A stretch of 64,000 bases of DNA from Nemertoderma westbladi (GCA_032718475.1 JAUCBJ010002047.1:1-64000); one strand, 5' to 3'; shown: positions 11,400 to 21,429, numbered from the stretch's first letter. Numbers and translations: made by a program. Notes: a model not told the origin generated them from the letters alone.

Positions 11400-11720
11400 C
11401 CGGGTATATCCAGCGGGTGAATGGACGCGCACTAGGCTGGCTTCGGCTAATGTTGTGTTTATTTTGTATTAAATCTTGTCATCTTATAAAGTCAATTTAC
11501 CAACTAAAGACATATAAATTTTGGCAGGTTAAACTGCTAAAGGTCTTCAAAAGCGCGTACACAGTCTCCCGGGTATATCCAGCGGGTGAATGGTCGCGCA
11601 TAGACTGGCTTCGGCTAATGTAGTGTATCAAATACTCGTCATAGGCTAAAGTCGATTTATAATCTAGAAGACATCTAAATTTGGCAGGTCTGCTAAAGGT
11701 CTGAAAGCGCGAACACTTCT
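11398..11720. repeat. Tandem duplication of a ~165-bp segment
   Basis: Two units begin CCCGGGTATATCCAGCGGGT at about 11398 and 11568. Each continues with GAATGG-CGCGCA, GGCTTCGGCTAATGT, a TAAAGTC block, ACAT-TAAATTT-GGCAGGT, CTGCTAAAGGTCT and GAAAGCGCG. The copies differ by substitutions and small gaps. Function is unknown. Confidence 0.7.
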
Positions 11721-11875
11721 CCATGGTAAATTTTATAGTTGGATGGCATTCATTCAGGTAAAGGAGGAATTTATTTAATTCTTCCTCACCGTGTTGCCAG
11801 ACGGACCACCCGTCGTCATAAAAACGGAACCAACAGGCAACTTCCAAGTGGTATTGGGTGAGGTACAGGGTTTCT
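11710..11875 (-). pseudogene. Penelope-like element RT fragment
   Basis: On the minus strand this stretch encodes a degenerate catalytic-loop region followed by WQHGEEELNKFLLYLNECHP and TIKFTME. The spacing and wording (polymerase aspartates, then W-x-G-E-E-E-L, then YLN-HP-IKF) are those of Penelope-like RTs. The first part reads RFYDDG where the family has a Y-[VI]-D-D loop, so it is altered. It is a short dead fragment. The TIR of the Mutator-like element starts immediately at its 5' side (11880), so that transposon or an associated rearrangement cut the Penelope copy. Confidence 0.6.
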
Positions 11876-11895
11876 TTAAGGGGGGACATCACACC
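11876..11895 (+). repeat. Left terminal inverted repeat of the Mutator-like element
   Basis: TTAA plus GGGGGGACATCACACC is matched by the reverse complement at 19501-19520. The TTAA may be the target site or part of the TIR. Confidence 0.8.
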
Positions 11896-12461
11896 TTGAA
11901 GTGTACTTTGTGTGTCCGAACTTGCATCACATGTAACTTTTGAATGGCTCTACACCTGGCAACAATTTATGGCTCATTTTAATAACAAAACTCTAAATTT
12001 AAAAAAAAAAAATTTTTTTTCACCTAATTATGATAATTAGCACATATCGCCCTGAAATCAAACCAGTATGCAATAATTTTTTTATTTATTTATAACTAAT
12101 ATAGTTATAATTAAAAAGGTAATAAATTTCGCTATTTAAGAAAACTATTGGTCCTATGGGAAAATGATGAATTTGAAAGTTGTAGAGAAACATCAACTTA
12201 GAGAAAAGGTGAATTAAAATTTTGTTGCAAAGCCCGTGTTTCTGAGCTATAGTAAATCAAAAAAATTCAAATTAGAGGGGGCCTTCTCGCAGCACGTCTT
12301 TTGCAAAATAAATGTATAGTTGCAGTGCAGGATTCGCGGTTAGTATGATAATAATTGCAATAATTATAATGAAGCACAGGGAGGAATATAGAAAAATTGT
12401 AAGAATTTGTTCTAAAATAAAATGAAAATATGAAAAATGTTCTAAACGAAATCAGAATTAA

Positions 12462-13598
12462 TTAGAATGCTCCGCCTTGATAAGTGGAAGTGTCCTTGGC
12501 AACTTTAACTTTCTTTGACGGCTTGATTGTAAGACTTTTGGCTACACGTTTTCGATCTCTTTGTCTACAGGATCGTAAAAGGGCTAGTCCAGGATTTAGA
12601 TTGATGGCATTGGCTATAATCATTGTGGTTGAAGCTTCTCGATTGTGGATCAGGGCTGTATAGTAAGCATGGAAAGAGAGAGTTGATAGCCCTTGGAACT
12701 TGTCCTTTCCAATACGACCCCATAGGCGGCTGTGTATGGATTCGTTCTGGTTTTGGGTCAAACCTGGCAGACAACGCTTTATTAGTTCAGGGTCTGTTAA
12801 CCTATCGTACACCGGCATTATGAACTGGTGCCACTCAGGTTTGATGAAATGTTTGTTCTTATAGCTGGGGTCCTTCTTCTTGAATTTGCACCAAGTTTCT
12901 GGGCAAAACTTATGTTGCTTCCGGGGATCTTTATAGTTCGTGTAGTGATGGATGGCTACTTTGATATCTGTGGTAATGGTTTTTATCAGATTGGTCAGGG
13001 CAGAATCGGATAGTTCTTTATATTTTACATTAGCGACATGGGAAACGATTGTATTCCGGTAAAAGCTGCTAAGCTTATAAATGTTCCTCTGTGTTAAACC
13101 ACCAACACCTCCAAGTTTTTTAGCTTGCCGAACATTCTCCAGGCCGTGAGTAACTCTTTTAGCAACGTGATTGATGCATTCAAATTTCTCCACAGGATAA
13201 TCATCACCATATGGGGCATTGTCTCGCAATGTTGCAAAAACTGAACTATCGCCGTCGCTGAGCAGCTCTTTGTATCTCAACTTATGGTATTGGATTGAAC
13301 GGCCCCACATTTGTTGAGCTGCGAATGTCTCCATAGCTGCACTAGTACCGGTGAAGTTTACTGAACAGTTATGCTGTGGAACTTTCTTTGAACTGCCAAA
13401 TTGACGGCAAGTATAGCATGACTTGGAGACCACAAATGTGTCGAGTACAGCACCAGATAGTGTAGACATGACGTAAGCAACACAGTAGAGGGAAGTATGG
13501 CCACGCTTTTGCCATGTTGCATCGAAAGTAACTGCAACATTATACTGTATATAGTGGCTGGTGTTGAAAATTCGTCATCAGCAGCCATTAGTAACCAG
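12462..13598 (-). pseudogene. Mutator-like transposase, C-terminal part (catalytic domain)
   Basis: Read on the minus strand, the frame ending at 12462 encodes the main part of a Mutator-like transposase of the kind found in many invertebrates. Upstream of the first ATG (13469) the same frame continues to about 13570 and contains FDATWQKRGHTS, the first catalytic aspartate block. Next come SKSCYTC (zinc-like Cys pair), YLSDGDSS-type second aspartate block (LLSDGDSS), ECINHVAKR, GGVGGLTQ, KFCPETWCKF, RCLPGLTQNQNESIHSRLW (third acidic residue, NES) and a basic tail. A frameshift near 13570 joins this to the frame crossing the Harbinger boundary. The CAG duplication of the Harbinger sits at 13596-13598. 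The gene is broken twice, by frameshift and by insertion, but the catalytic region itself is open. Confidence 0.75.
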
Positions 13599-13623
13599 GG
13601 GCGGGCGACACGAAGCTCCGTTA
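13599..13623 (+). repeat. Harbinger left TIR
   Basis: It begins GGGCGGGCGACA and ends GAAGCTCCGTTA, with CAG immediately outside. One mismatch (C versus A) against the right TIR. Confidence 0.9.
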
Positions 13624-13740
13624 ATTTTAAAGTTAACGGAGGCTTAACGGAAGTGCACTTAACGGAGAACTCATAATGGGCGACATGAACGAGTATTTAG
13701 GCCTCCGTTAGTGAGCTTTCCGTTAAGGCTCCGTTAATGC
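13611..13740. promoter_or_regulatory. Left subterminal cluster of TAACGG/CCGTTA sites
   Basis: Seven copies of TAACGG or its complement occur in about 130 bp just inside the left TIR. TAACGG fits the Myb recognition core (YAACKG). The element encodes a Myb/SANT-like protein, so these are candidate binding sites for it. Confidence 0.55.
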
Positions 13741-14841
13741 TAAAAATGATGTTACTGAAATGGACATAAGATGGCGTACACGTAAGTGTTGTTGTGGCTG
13801 CTTAGCAACTAGATTCAGGTATTTTTGATGGTTGGCGAAAGGAGTCCTAAAATATTAAGCCATGCAGCAGGGATTTACTAGCTAATTTGAGTGTTTAGAT
13901 TACATAGTAAAAACAGTGGAATTTTCATGTAAATCAAATCAAATATTTTGAAAAATTCGTACCATCAGTCAAACATGGGGTTCATGCAAGCAAGGGCAAA
14001 GTAGTAAAGCAAAAAAATAACGTCAGATATTTCATATTATATTTAGTTGTTTTATTATATTACATAGCTTGTTTTATATAGTAGGCCCCTATATACTGTA
14101 GCTAGTGTTTGTTATTGTTGGTAGCATTTTTGGTTGTATTGAAAATGAATTTAGCTAAATTTTTATTGCAAAAACATTCTAGAAAGCAAAAAATTTAAAT
14201 AAATTAAATAATAAAATAATATTTTTTAATAGCTAGTATTTTGAAAATTAGTAGCTACCATAAAAAATATTATGTTGGATGTATGTAGACTATGTTCTGG
14301 AACATAATACATATAAATCAAGGGAGCTTTACCAATTAGATGGGGTTGTCGAAATGACGAACTAGTGCCGTTAAAACGCCAATTTTAAACACTAGCTAAC
14401 ATTCAAAAATATACACATACACATGAATAAAATTATTGTTAGCATGCTTTGGAGGAACAATAATACTAATTAAAAATTTATTCATATTTTTACGAAATAT
14501 TTAATATTTACATGAAATTGCCACTGTGTTTATACTATGTAATCTAATCAAGTAACGCCCCCCCACGCGGAGCAACTTGTTTCTTGAAACTTGTTGCTGG
14601 ACTCATCACAAATAGAAACAAGTTTCGGAAACAAGTTGCAGCAACAAGTTTCAGAAACCAGTTGCTCCGTGTGAGGGGGGCCTTAGTTAGAAAGTTCGGG
14701 CTGCATGGCTTATAGTTTAGAACGCCTTTGGGTTGGAGTGCCGTTTTAAACTGAAACATCCCAGACTTTTGGTACACCATATAGCAGTAATACTACCAGT
14801 CCAGTACATTTCCAGCTTTAGCCAATAGCGCACACAATTTT
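13741..14841. other. Non-coding left part of the Harbinger
   Basis: AT-rich, no gene seen. Near 14566-14690 an inverted pattern built on CAACTTGTTTC/GAAACAAGTTG words forms a potential long hairpin (GGAGCAACTTG near 14571 and its complement near 14660). Its role is unknown. Confidence 0.45.
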
Positions 14842-15930
14842 ATGATGGCAAAACGAACGAGAAAGGAAGCATTCTCGCAAGAGGAAATGACAGCATTAGT
14901 TACGGGTTTTGCAAGTAATAATGAGATTATAACGAGCAAGCACTCAAGCGATGTTACTCAGAAAAAAAAAGCTAGAGCATACGATATTATATTAGAAAAA
15001 GTAAATGCCGTAGGTGGAAAAAACCGTACATTAGAAAATGTTAAAGACAAATGGTCCAATTTAAAGATGGTGGTGAAGAAGAAGGCCACAGATTTCATTA
15101 GGGGTGAAAAGAAGGTGATAAGGAGAACAGGGGAAGGGGAGGAAGAAATAGGGACCCTTGAAGGTATCCTTAGTGACATCGAGTTGATAGTGTATCGACA
15201 ATTGCCGCCTGAAACGGTGATGGGTATTCCGGGGGGCGTCGAGACGGGGTCACCGCAAAATGTTGTGGTTGATGATGGGAGTGACACAGGTGAGGAGATT
15301 ACTACTGGTAGGTTGTGTGTGGTGGAGCAAGATCCGTCCAACATCCAACAGACAAGCCTGGACGTCTTGATTAATAAATCTGAAAGATTAAATGACCGTC
15401 CTCGGTGGATATCCACTAAAAAACGTATGATGCCGCATGATTACTACCAAAAGATGTTGGAGATAGAAGGAAAGAAGTTGGAGATTATGGAGAAGGAGTT
15501 TCAAGTGCGCAAAATATATTTCGATGAGAAAACATTGTACTACCGGGCACTAAATTGTCAACAACATTCTCTATCACCTCAATATCACTTTAGCCAACGG
15601 CCATATTTTCAACAATTTTGTCAAACATCCCAGCCAGAAGTTCAACCACCCCAACAACAACTTCATCAAACATCCCAGCCAGAAGTTCAACCACCGCAAC
15701 AACAACTTCATCAAACATACCAGCCTCAACTTCAGCCACTTCAACCACAACTTCATCAAACATACCAGCCTCAACTTCAGCCACTCCAACCACAACTTCA
15801 TCAAACATACCAGCCTCAAGTTCAGCCACCCCATCGACATCATTATCAACCATCACAACAGCCGATTCAATATCAACATGACAATGTAGATGTCGACTAT
15901 TCATCTGAATATAAAATTCAATCTCTTTAA
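14842..15930 (+). CDS. Harbinger Myb/SANT-like DNA-binding protein
   Basis: This 362-aa protein is the accessory DNA-binding partner that Harbinger transposons use to bring the nuclease to the element ends and the nucleus. Residues about 5-100 form a Myb/SANT-like trihelix domain: RKEAFSQEEMTALV, then the conserved tryptophan helix VKDKWSNLKMVVKKKA. A central acidic and linker region follows, then a helical stretch near 205-230 (YQKMLEIEGKKLEIMEKEF). The last third is a Gln/Pro-rich tandem repeat: about five units of 14-15 residues of the form HQTYQPQLQPLQPQL. The ATG at 14842 begins just before the basic start of the domain. The frame is open throughout. The repeat is the variable part and probably tolerates changes in unit number. 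Confidence 0.8.
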   Translation: MMAKRTRKEAFSQEEMTALVTGFASNNEIITSKHSSDVTQKKKARAYDIILEKVNAVGGKNRTLENVKDKWSNLKMVVKKKATDFIRGEKKVIRRTGEGEEEIGTLEGILSDIELIVYRQLPPETVMGIPGGVETGSPQNVVVDDGSDTGEEITTGRLCVVEQDPSNIQQTSLDVLINKSERLNDRPRWISTKKRMMPHDYYQKMLEIEGKKLEIMEKEFQVRKIYFDEKTLYYRALNCQQHSLSPQYHFSQRPYFQQFCQTSQPEVQPPQQQLHQTSQPEVQPPQQQLHQTYQPQLQPLQPQLHQTYQPQLQPLQPQLHQTYQPQVQPPHRHHYQPSQQPIQYQHDNVDVDYSSEYKIQSL

Positions 15931-16126
15931 AGCATACCGCAATAACTCTATTAATTTTTCAAAACAACATGTAATTTAAACATTTAATTAATAGTAAATA
16001 ACACAATATATACTGTATATTCAGTATATAAACTTACTGTAGGCACCTCGAACCTTTAAATAATCATACATATTATTTACATATAATAAATGGTACTCAT
16101 GTAGTATTAAATATATATGCGAATTA

Positions 16127-17458
16127 TTAATATGCAAATACATTGGCAACTAAATTATTTCGAGTTTGAACACCTTGACCCAAAACTGGACCATGTTGAT
16201 AAATCTGATCATTGCTTTCAACTTCAATGGCAGATTCCCTAACTTCTGGGTCTTCAGTGCTGTGTTTCTGGGCCCAATTATGGAGACAAGCGCAAGCCAT
16301 TATTATCTTTGATGCCCTCTCCGGTGCAAAGTTGATTCCTCTTTCTAGCACACGAAACCGCATTTTCAGTGCACCATTACACCTTTCGATAGACGACCTG
16401 GCCCGTTTATGGGCCAAATTGTAACGTTCTTCGGGTCTGCCATTCGGATAGTCGAAAGGTGTAAGAAGCCAACTTGAAAGGGGATAGGCTGAGTCACCTA
16501 ACAACCAACCACCCCCAAAATCGAGCTGTCGATCCCAGCTCTGCGATTGACGTAGCATGAAGGCATCATGTGTAGATCCAGGCCATTTCGTGCTTACATC
16601 GAATAGCTCTAAGCTAAGGTTGCAGACAAAGTGGCAGTTAATTGAATGAAATTGCTTGCGATTTATGAATGCCGATTCAATGTATGGAGACGCAGGACTT
16701 GCTATACGGACATGACAGCCATCGACTACGCCTACAATCTTGGGGAAACATGAGTATGCGAAATATTGTTCCATATTGTGTGACATTTCGACAGAAGTAG
16801 GCCACTTGATGAAATCGGAGTACCTATCACATATAGCCGATGATACAGCGTGAATTGCACGACTGGCACTGCGATCAGAAATTCCATGTATATCACCAAT
16901 AACAGGAAGAAAACCACCATGTGCATAATATCGGAGAGCAGTGCATATTTGCGTTTCTACAGACATACTCTCTGACCTTTATAAATTTACAGTAGTTTCG
17001 CAGCTTTCCCCCACATTTCAAAATTTTATTAAATATTTTATAAAATTTTAATATTAAGATTTACTAAACTATTAAGATTATGTTTATTAATTATAATTAA
17101 TTTTACTTTTCCACACATTAATTGTATGTATTACAGCTGAGACGACGAATAAAATAATTACATAATTCAAAAATGTTTTAAAATTTTATGGCTGAAATGT
17201 GATTTGCGGCTGGAAAAGCACCGACCTCTGTGTCGTCCTTTCAAGTGTCGACTGGAATCTGTCGCACAAATCTGCCGCAACTTCTTTTGTGAAACTGTAT
17301 CGTTCGTAAAATTCGATATCTCGAAGATCGCTAAAAGGATCTAACCGATGACGGAAAAGTCGCGATTGTACATCTAAATCCACATCGGCTGCAACGCGCC
17401 ACATCATTAGAGCTACCGACAAATACTGTATAACGGTACTACTGTGTTTTGGGCACAC
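16127..17458 (-). CDS. Harbinger DDE nuclease (HARBI1-like), probably two exons
   Basis: This is the transposase nuclease of the Harbinger element (DDE_Tnp_4 type). The main exon, 279 residues from the ATG at 16966, has the acidic residues in family order: D82 in VVDGCHVRI, D134 in GSTHDAF, D158 in LLGDSAYPL and E194 in SSIERCNGALK. It also has the family blocks HSINCHFVCN and CACLHNWAQ. The N-terminal part is a separate frame at 17458-17186 with FRHRLDPFSDL and RYSFTKEVAADLCDRF, matching the usual start of these proteins. An intron of about 200 bp between them is inferred from an acceptor-like AG before the main exon; exact splice sites were not proven. All catalytic positions are intact. 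It works with the Myb-like protein at 14842. Confidence 0.8.
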
Positions 17459-17960
17459 CCCCTCAAATTTTCTAAATAGCTAGTTTTTGTTACTTTTTTA
17501 AAAAATGTTCTAGAACAAAAAACTAACTAATTTGTTAATTCTGTGAATTTTATATTCTATGTTATCTTTGTATCACATATTTATAAAAATCACTAGCTAC
17601 AATGAAAATTTGTAGTTAGTTTGTTATTGTTAGTAATTGTTATTAACACTTACTAATCAAATTAAAAAAAACACAAAAAAACAAATTTTTTAAAATGTTC
17701 TGGTACAAAAAATATTTGTTCTAGATCATTACTTTTTACAAAAATGAATAGGCGATATGTTCTAGAACATTGAAAAAAAAGTAAGCAAAACTAGCTTTGA
17801 TAACAACAAAAAATCCTAATTAATTAATTTTGTTCTAGAACAACAATTATTTGTTCTAGAACAAAATTAATAAAAAAATAAATTGACAATATGTTCTAGA
17901 ACATTTTTAAAAGAAAAAGAAACAAAAACTAGCTATTTAAAAAAGAAAATTTTTTTTACC
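17459..17960. repeat. Cluster of TGTTCTAGAACA palindromes
   Basis: Five perfect copies of the 12-bp palindrome start at 17506, 17758, 17831, 17852 and 17892, with diverged copies near 17697 and 17716. The core TTCTAGAA fits the tail-to-tail heat-shock element unit TTCNNGAA. The cluster lies just upstream of the nuclease gene, within the AT-rich part of the Harbinger. Confidence 0.7.
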
Positions 17961-18117
17961 TAGTTTTAGTACCCAAATATAACTTGATAATGAGCAGACG
18001 AATGACACTGTACGTGAATTTAAGTTCTACAGTATATACTGTACTATGAAAGCTATAAAAAATTGTTTTCCAGAATGCATTTACTGTAGTTATGTAGAGT
18101 AGAATACAAAACATTTC

Positions 18118-18300
18118 TTAACGGAACCTTAAAGGTGCTTTCTGGCGCATGGTGTAAAATACCTTAACGGAGAGTCCTCCGTTAGTGTAACGGAGCTTCG
18201 AGACGCTGGCTTCCGTTAGTTAAAGTCGCCGTTAATTTAACGGAGATTTCGTGTCGCTCATAATGTTAGTTAACGGCGCCGTTATCACTAACGGAGCTTC
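18118..18300. promoter_or_regulatory. Right subterminal cluster of TAACGG/CCGTTA sites
   Basis: About ten copies of TAACGG or CCGTTA lie inside the right TIR in both orientations. A partial extra copy of the TIR word (GAGCGACACGAAATCTCCG on the opposite strand) lies near 18240-18261. Confidence 0.55.
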
Positions 18301-18313
18301 TTGTCGCCCGCCC
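18289..18313 (-). repeat. Harbinger right TIR
   Basis: Reverse complement of 13599-13623 with one mismatch, followed by CAG at 18314-18316. Confidence 0.9.
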
Positions 18314-18316
18314 CAG

Positions 18317-18981
18317 AGCTTCCGGCCCTCATTATTGCTGTTACCAATAGATAACCTTTTCGTTGCATCAGCTACAGTACGAACCAGAACCCTCCAGCGA
18401 CTATCATGGAGTGGTTTTAGACACTCCATAACTTCCGAGAATATTGTAGCATAATTACGGGTACCCCCCATAATTAGGAAAGTCAATACTGCAATACGGA
18501 AAGCAAATTAATGATGCGAGCTGAATCATTAGAATTGTTAGCTGTCGCATTTTCAAAGTTGTATGCCAGTTTACAGTGATGACAGCGCAGATGTAGTGAA
18601 AAATAAAACCCACGAGTTAGCACTGGCTCGATTAATAAGTTTCCTTGACAGTTATGGGAATGAACTGCCACAATACAGTTTCTGAATGCCTCATACTCTA
18701 TGATTCTATTGCCATCATACAGTTTAGAAGTTGGCGCAGACGTATTCTCACCTGTCATTCCCAAACGATCAGTTGTGAAACTACGGTGTTTCTTCTTTTT
18801 GCTTTTTGCTAACATTACCGCTGCTACACAAACCGCTATCTACTTTACTTTGCCCCCCAGATGAAGTGGAAATTACAGTATCTTTTCCATTATCGGTAGA
18901 AGAATCTCTTTGCTTGCAAATATCTGCATAACGGGTACCCTTGAATTCCTTGGAATGCGCCTGACGTGACCGGCAGGGCAT
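18317..18981 (-). pseudogene. Mutator-like transposase, N-terminal part
   Basis: This is the 5' half of the transposase gene, cut off by the Harbinger. From the ATG at 18981 the frame reads MPCRSRQAHSKEFKGTRYAD, a typical basic start for this family. A frameshift near 18800 moves to the frame with KKKKHRSFTTD, FYFSLHLRCHHC and NDSARIINLLSVL. A second shift near 18480 leads to GGTRNYATIFSEVMECL and SRWRVLVRTVADAT. That last frame runs through the Harbinger site into the C-terminal part at 13598. At least three frameshifts exist in the whole gene, so this copy cannot make a transposase. Confidence 0.7.
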
Positions 18982-19500
18982 AACAGTAAACTTTCACAAT
19001 ACAGCAATATAGCAGTATAGGCTAGGCCTACTCTAGCTAGGTTACAAACATACAACAATAAACTTTACTTAATTAATAATCAACAAAACAATAGGGATCT
19101 CTAGCAAACAGTGTAGATTACTGTACAATTAGAAATTTGCTAGGCTCACAGGCTTATATTGTTATATGATTTACACTACAGCAGTTGTGCTGGAATTCAT
19201 TTACCGGTACACTGCACAGGCTGACAGTCTCGATTAACCACTTTAAATTTCCCGCCCTTAAGTAGGCCTACTCTTCATAACCACTGTACTGTATGATATG
19301 AAGTTGCGTAAATGTACAGTACAAATTCATGTAAAAAATGTTAAAATTTGGCCAAAATTTCCAAAAAACGTGTCCGGTTAAACCTGTCGTAACTTAAAAA
19401 CTATAAAAGCTAATAAAAAACTGGTTTCGTATTTGGAATCAGCATAAAATTTTGAACAAAAATATGAAAAAAAAATTTTTTTGAAGAAAAAAAAATTTCA

Positions 19501-19520
19501 GGTGTGATGTCCCCCCTTAA
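19501..19520 (-). repeat. Right terminal inverted repeat of the Mutator-like element
   Basis: GGTGTGATGTCCCCCC followed by TTAA is the exact reverse complement of 11876-11895. It directly abuts the LINE-A 3' fragment. Confidence 0.8.
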
Positions 19521-19776
19521 CGTGGATATACTACTACTAGGATCGGCATGCTGCATTGCAGCTGCATTTTTAAGAATGCTGTGCCGGCTTGTCAACAAAA
19601 TTGCACCGCCACAACTCCCTATCACCCATGACATTTGCTAGATCATCCGCATCTTTAAGGCCAGTGTCCTTTAAGATGCGTCTCAAGAAAGTCATGGGCT
19701 GTCCACCATGCTTATTCACTCCATGAGGCTGCCAAAGTACAAGATTATGCACTGGCTGGTCCTCACGGACCAGCAT
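19521..19776 (-). pseudogene. LINE-A 3' end fragment
   Basis: Nearly identical to the 3' end of the LINE-A copy at 34780-35040. The last 68 codons of its ORF2 (REDQPVHNLVLWQPHGVNK ... KPAQHS) and the CTACTACTAGGATCGGCATG end are present. It is a 5'-truncated copy or a remnant cut by the adjacent Mutator TIR (19501-19520) and by a TA-microsatellite at 19774-19798. Confidence 0.85.
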
Positions 19777-19784
19777 ATATATAT

Positions 19785-20891
19785 ATGTATATATTGATTA
19801 ATTATGAATTTGATTCATATATTGAGTCTATCAGATCATCTGCAAAGGATGATATTTCTTACAAGGCTTTGGTGGATGCTGTAATTTCTGGATTTCAGGA
19901 TGTTCTGTGCACATACGCCCATTCTGGAATGTGCGACATCAGTTATCTGGTGAAGATAATCTTATTTTATTAGGTTCCCGGATTGTAATTCCATCTTCCC
20001 TCTGCAAGGATGTCCTGAAGCACCTTCATGATGCTCATCAGGGCATTGAATGTTCTAAGAGGAGAGCTAGGCAAACTGTATTCTGGCCTGGTATCAATAG
20101 CGATCTTACAAACATGGTAAATTCTTGTCCCCAGTGTCAACTTTATCAACCAAGTTTACCTAAAGAGTCTCTCCACAGCGACCCTCATCCATGTCTTCCA
20201 ATGGAGGATTGCTCTGCTGATCTTTTCTACTTCAGCACCTGCTGATACCTGATTTATGTCGATAGATATTCTGGGTGGCCTTGTGTTCATTCTTGGTGTG
20301 CCGATCCTTCCAGCTCTCAAGTTATTTCAGCTCTTCGAGGATGGTTCAAAGATTTCGGTACTCCAAAACGCTTTCGTTCTGATGGTGGTACACAATTTAA
20401 TTCAGCGCATTATCATGATTTCTTATCCGAATGGAATATCATCCCTGAGTATTCTACTCCTGAGTATCCTGAGTCTAATGGCCATGCAGAGGGGGCTGTA
20501 AAGACCATGAAATCATTGATAAAAAAGTTAGATGTCAAAGGAGATCTAAACTCAAACTTGCTTTATTCGTGGTTTGCTGGAATGGAGAAATACTCCTAAA
20601 GAACATAGTATATCTCCTGCTCAACAGTTGTTTGGTAGATCCCTCTGTTCTACTATACCAGCTCATTCGTCCACACTGGCAGGTGATTCATTGCCTGTCC
20701 CTGGTCCTTCAACGTCTTCAGCAACTGAATCATATTATAATGATCATGCTCACGACTTAACCCTGATTCCTATTGGTTCCCGAGTTTGCATCCAGAATGC
20801 ACATTCCAAACTATGGAACAAATGTATGGTATCGTCCTATGGTATCGTAAACTATGGTATCGTCCTTTCCCGTGGTACTAGGCGAGATTAA
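19785..20891 (+). pseudogene. Gypsy-type integrase fragment (Gypsy-3)
   Basis: A decayed pol 3' end. The H-H-C-C zinc region is seen at about 20020-20150 (HLHDAHQGIECSKRRARQ ... CPQCQLY). The catalytic core follows at about 20255-20520 in another frame: YVDRYSGWP, then RSDGGTQFNS with the second aspartate, then ESNGHAEGAVK with the glutamate. A third frame gives WRNTPKEHSISPAQQLFGR and IPIGSRVCIQ to 20891. At least two frameshifts and a stop at 20243 break the gene. RT and RNase H are absent, so the element is truncated at the left, next to a TA microsatellite. It is not close to the two CsRn1-like elements in this window. Confidence 0.75.
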
Positions 20892-21107
20892 AGGATTGAA
20901 CTCGTCGTTATCTGCGTTCTATCCCAGATGACTCTTCTCTTTGTGACATAACGCCTCAAAAACAGGTACAGTTCGCTGACGATCTTCCCAGGCTCAGTTC
21001 TAGAACTCACAAGCAACCAGCAAGATTCTGAGTTCAATGAACTGACCTATTGGTGGTGGTTGGATTTTTTTCAGTACAAATGTCTCCTACATTGTTTTTG
21101 GGGGAGA

Positions 21108-21429
21108 TGTTAGATTATGTATTGTTAGGGCTCTAGTAGACCCTGGATTGGTGGTGGTTAGATCCAACCTACTGGTCCTCTTCTGGTATTCCGGTATTCA
21201 GTCTTTCCTATCTTCTAGGTCTGTAGGTACAGTTACCGTTAGCGGTACCTACTTTAGTACTGTACTGTACTGCTGTCCTGATGTGTTGTATTGTGGTGGG
21301 TGTGTTCGTTGGTCTGTTGGTTCTTATTATTGTTTGATATGCTGTTCTGTATGTCAACCACTAATAAACTGATGCAGCCAGTATTCCTGTATTCATTTAT
21401 TTCCGATCCCAATAACTGCGAGGCATACA
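21108..21429 (+). repeat. Probable 3' LTR of Gypsy-3
   Basis: A polypurine-like TTTTTGGGGGAGA (21095-21107) is followed by TGTTAGATTATG, the expected PPT-LTR junction. AATAAA occurs at 21363-21368. The right end is placed at CATACA (21429), just before LINE-C sequence. There is no second LTR to confirm it. Confidence 0.5.

Larger units (their letters stand above)
13599..18313. mobile_element. Harbinger (PIF/Harbinger) DNA transposon inside the Mutator-like element
   Basis: This 4715-bp element has 25-bp TIRs with one mismatch. They begin GGGCGGGCGACA and end GAAGCTCCGTTA at 13599-13623, with the complement at 18289-18313. A 3-bp target duplication CAG lies at 13596-13598 and 18314-18316, the duplication length expected for Harbinger. 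It carries the two usual genes: a Myb/SANT-like protein on plus (14842-15930) and a DDE nuclease on minus (about 17458-16127). Neither shows a stop or frameshift. Removing the element restores one open transposase frame across the site, which proves the nesting order. Confidence 0.9.
11880..19516 (-). mobile_element. Mutator-like DNA transposon carrying a nested Harbinger
   Basis: The element is bounded by a 16-bp perfect inverted repeat, GGGGGGACATCACACC at 11880-11895 and its complement at 19501-19516, and TTAA adjoins both ends. Its transposase gene lies on the minus strand in two blocks (18981-18317 and 13598-12462) separated by a Harbinger insertion. Without the Harbinger the element is about 2.9 kb. 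The transposase belongs to the Mutator-like class by its conserved motifs. The TIR is short for that class, and no 8-11 bp target duplication is visible. Confidence 0.7.

Noticed and set aside
15574-15904. Minus-strand and other-frame repeat ORFs
   Set aside because: Shadows of the Gln/Pro repeat in the Harbinger Myb-like gene.
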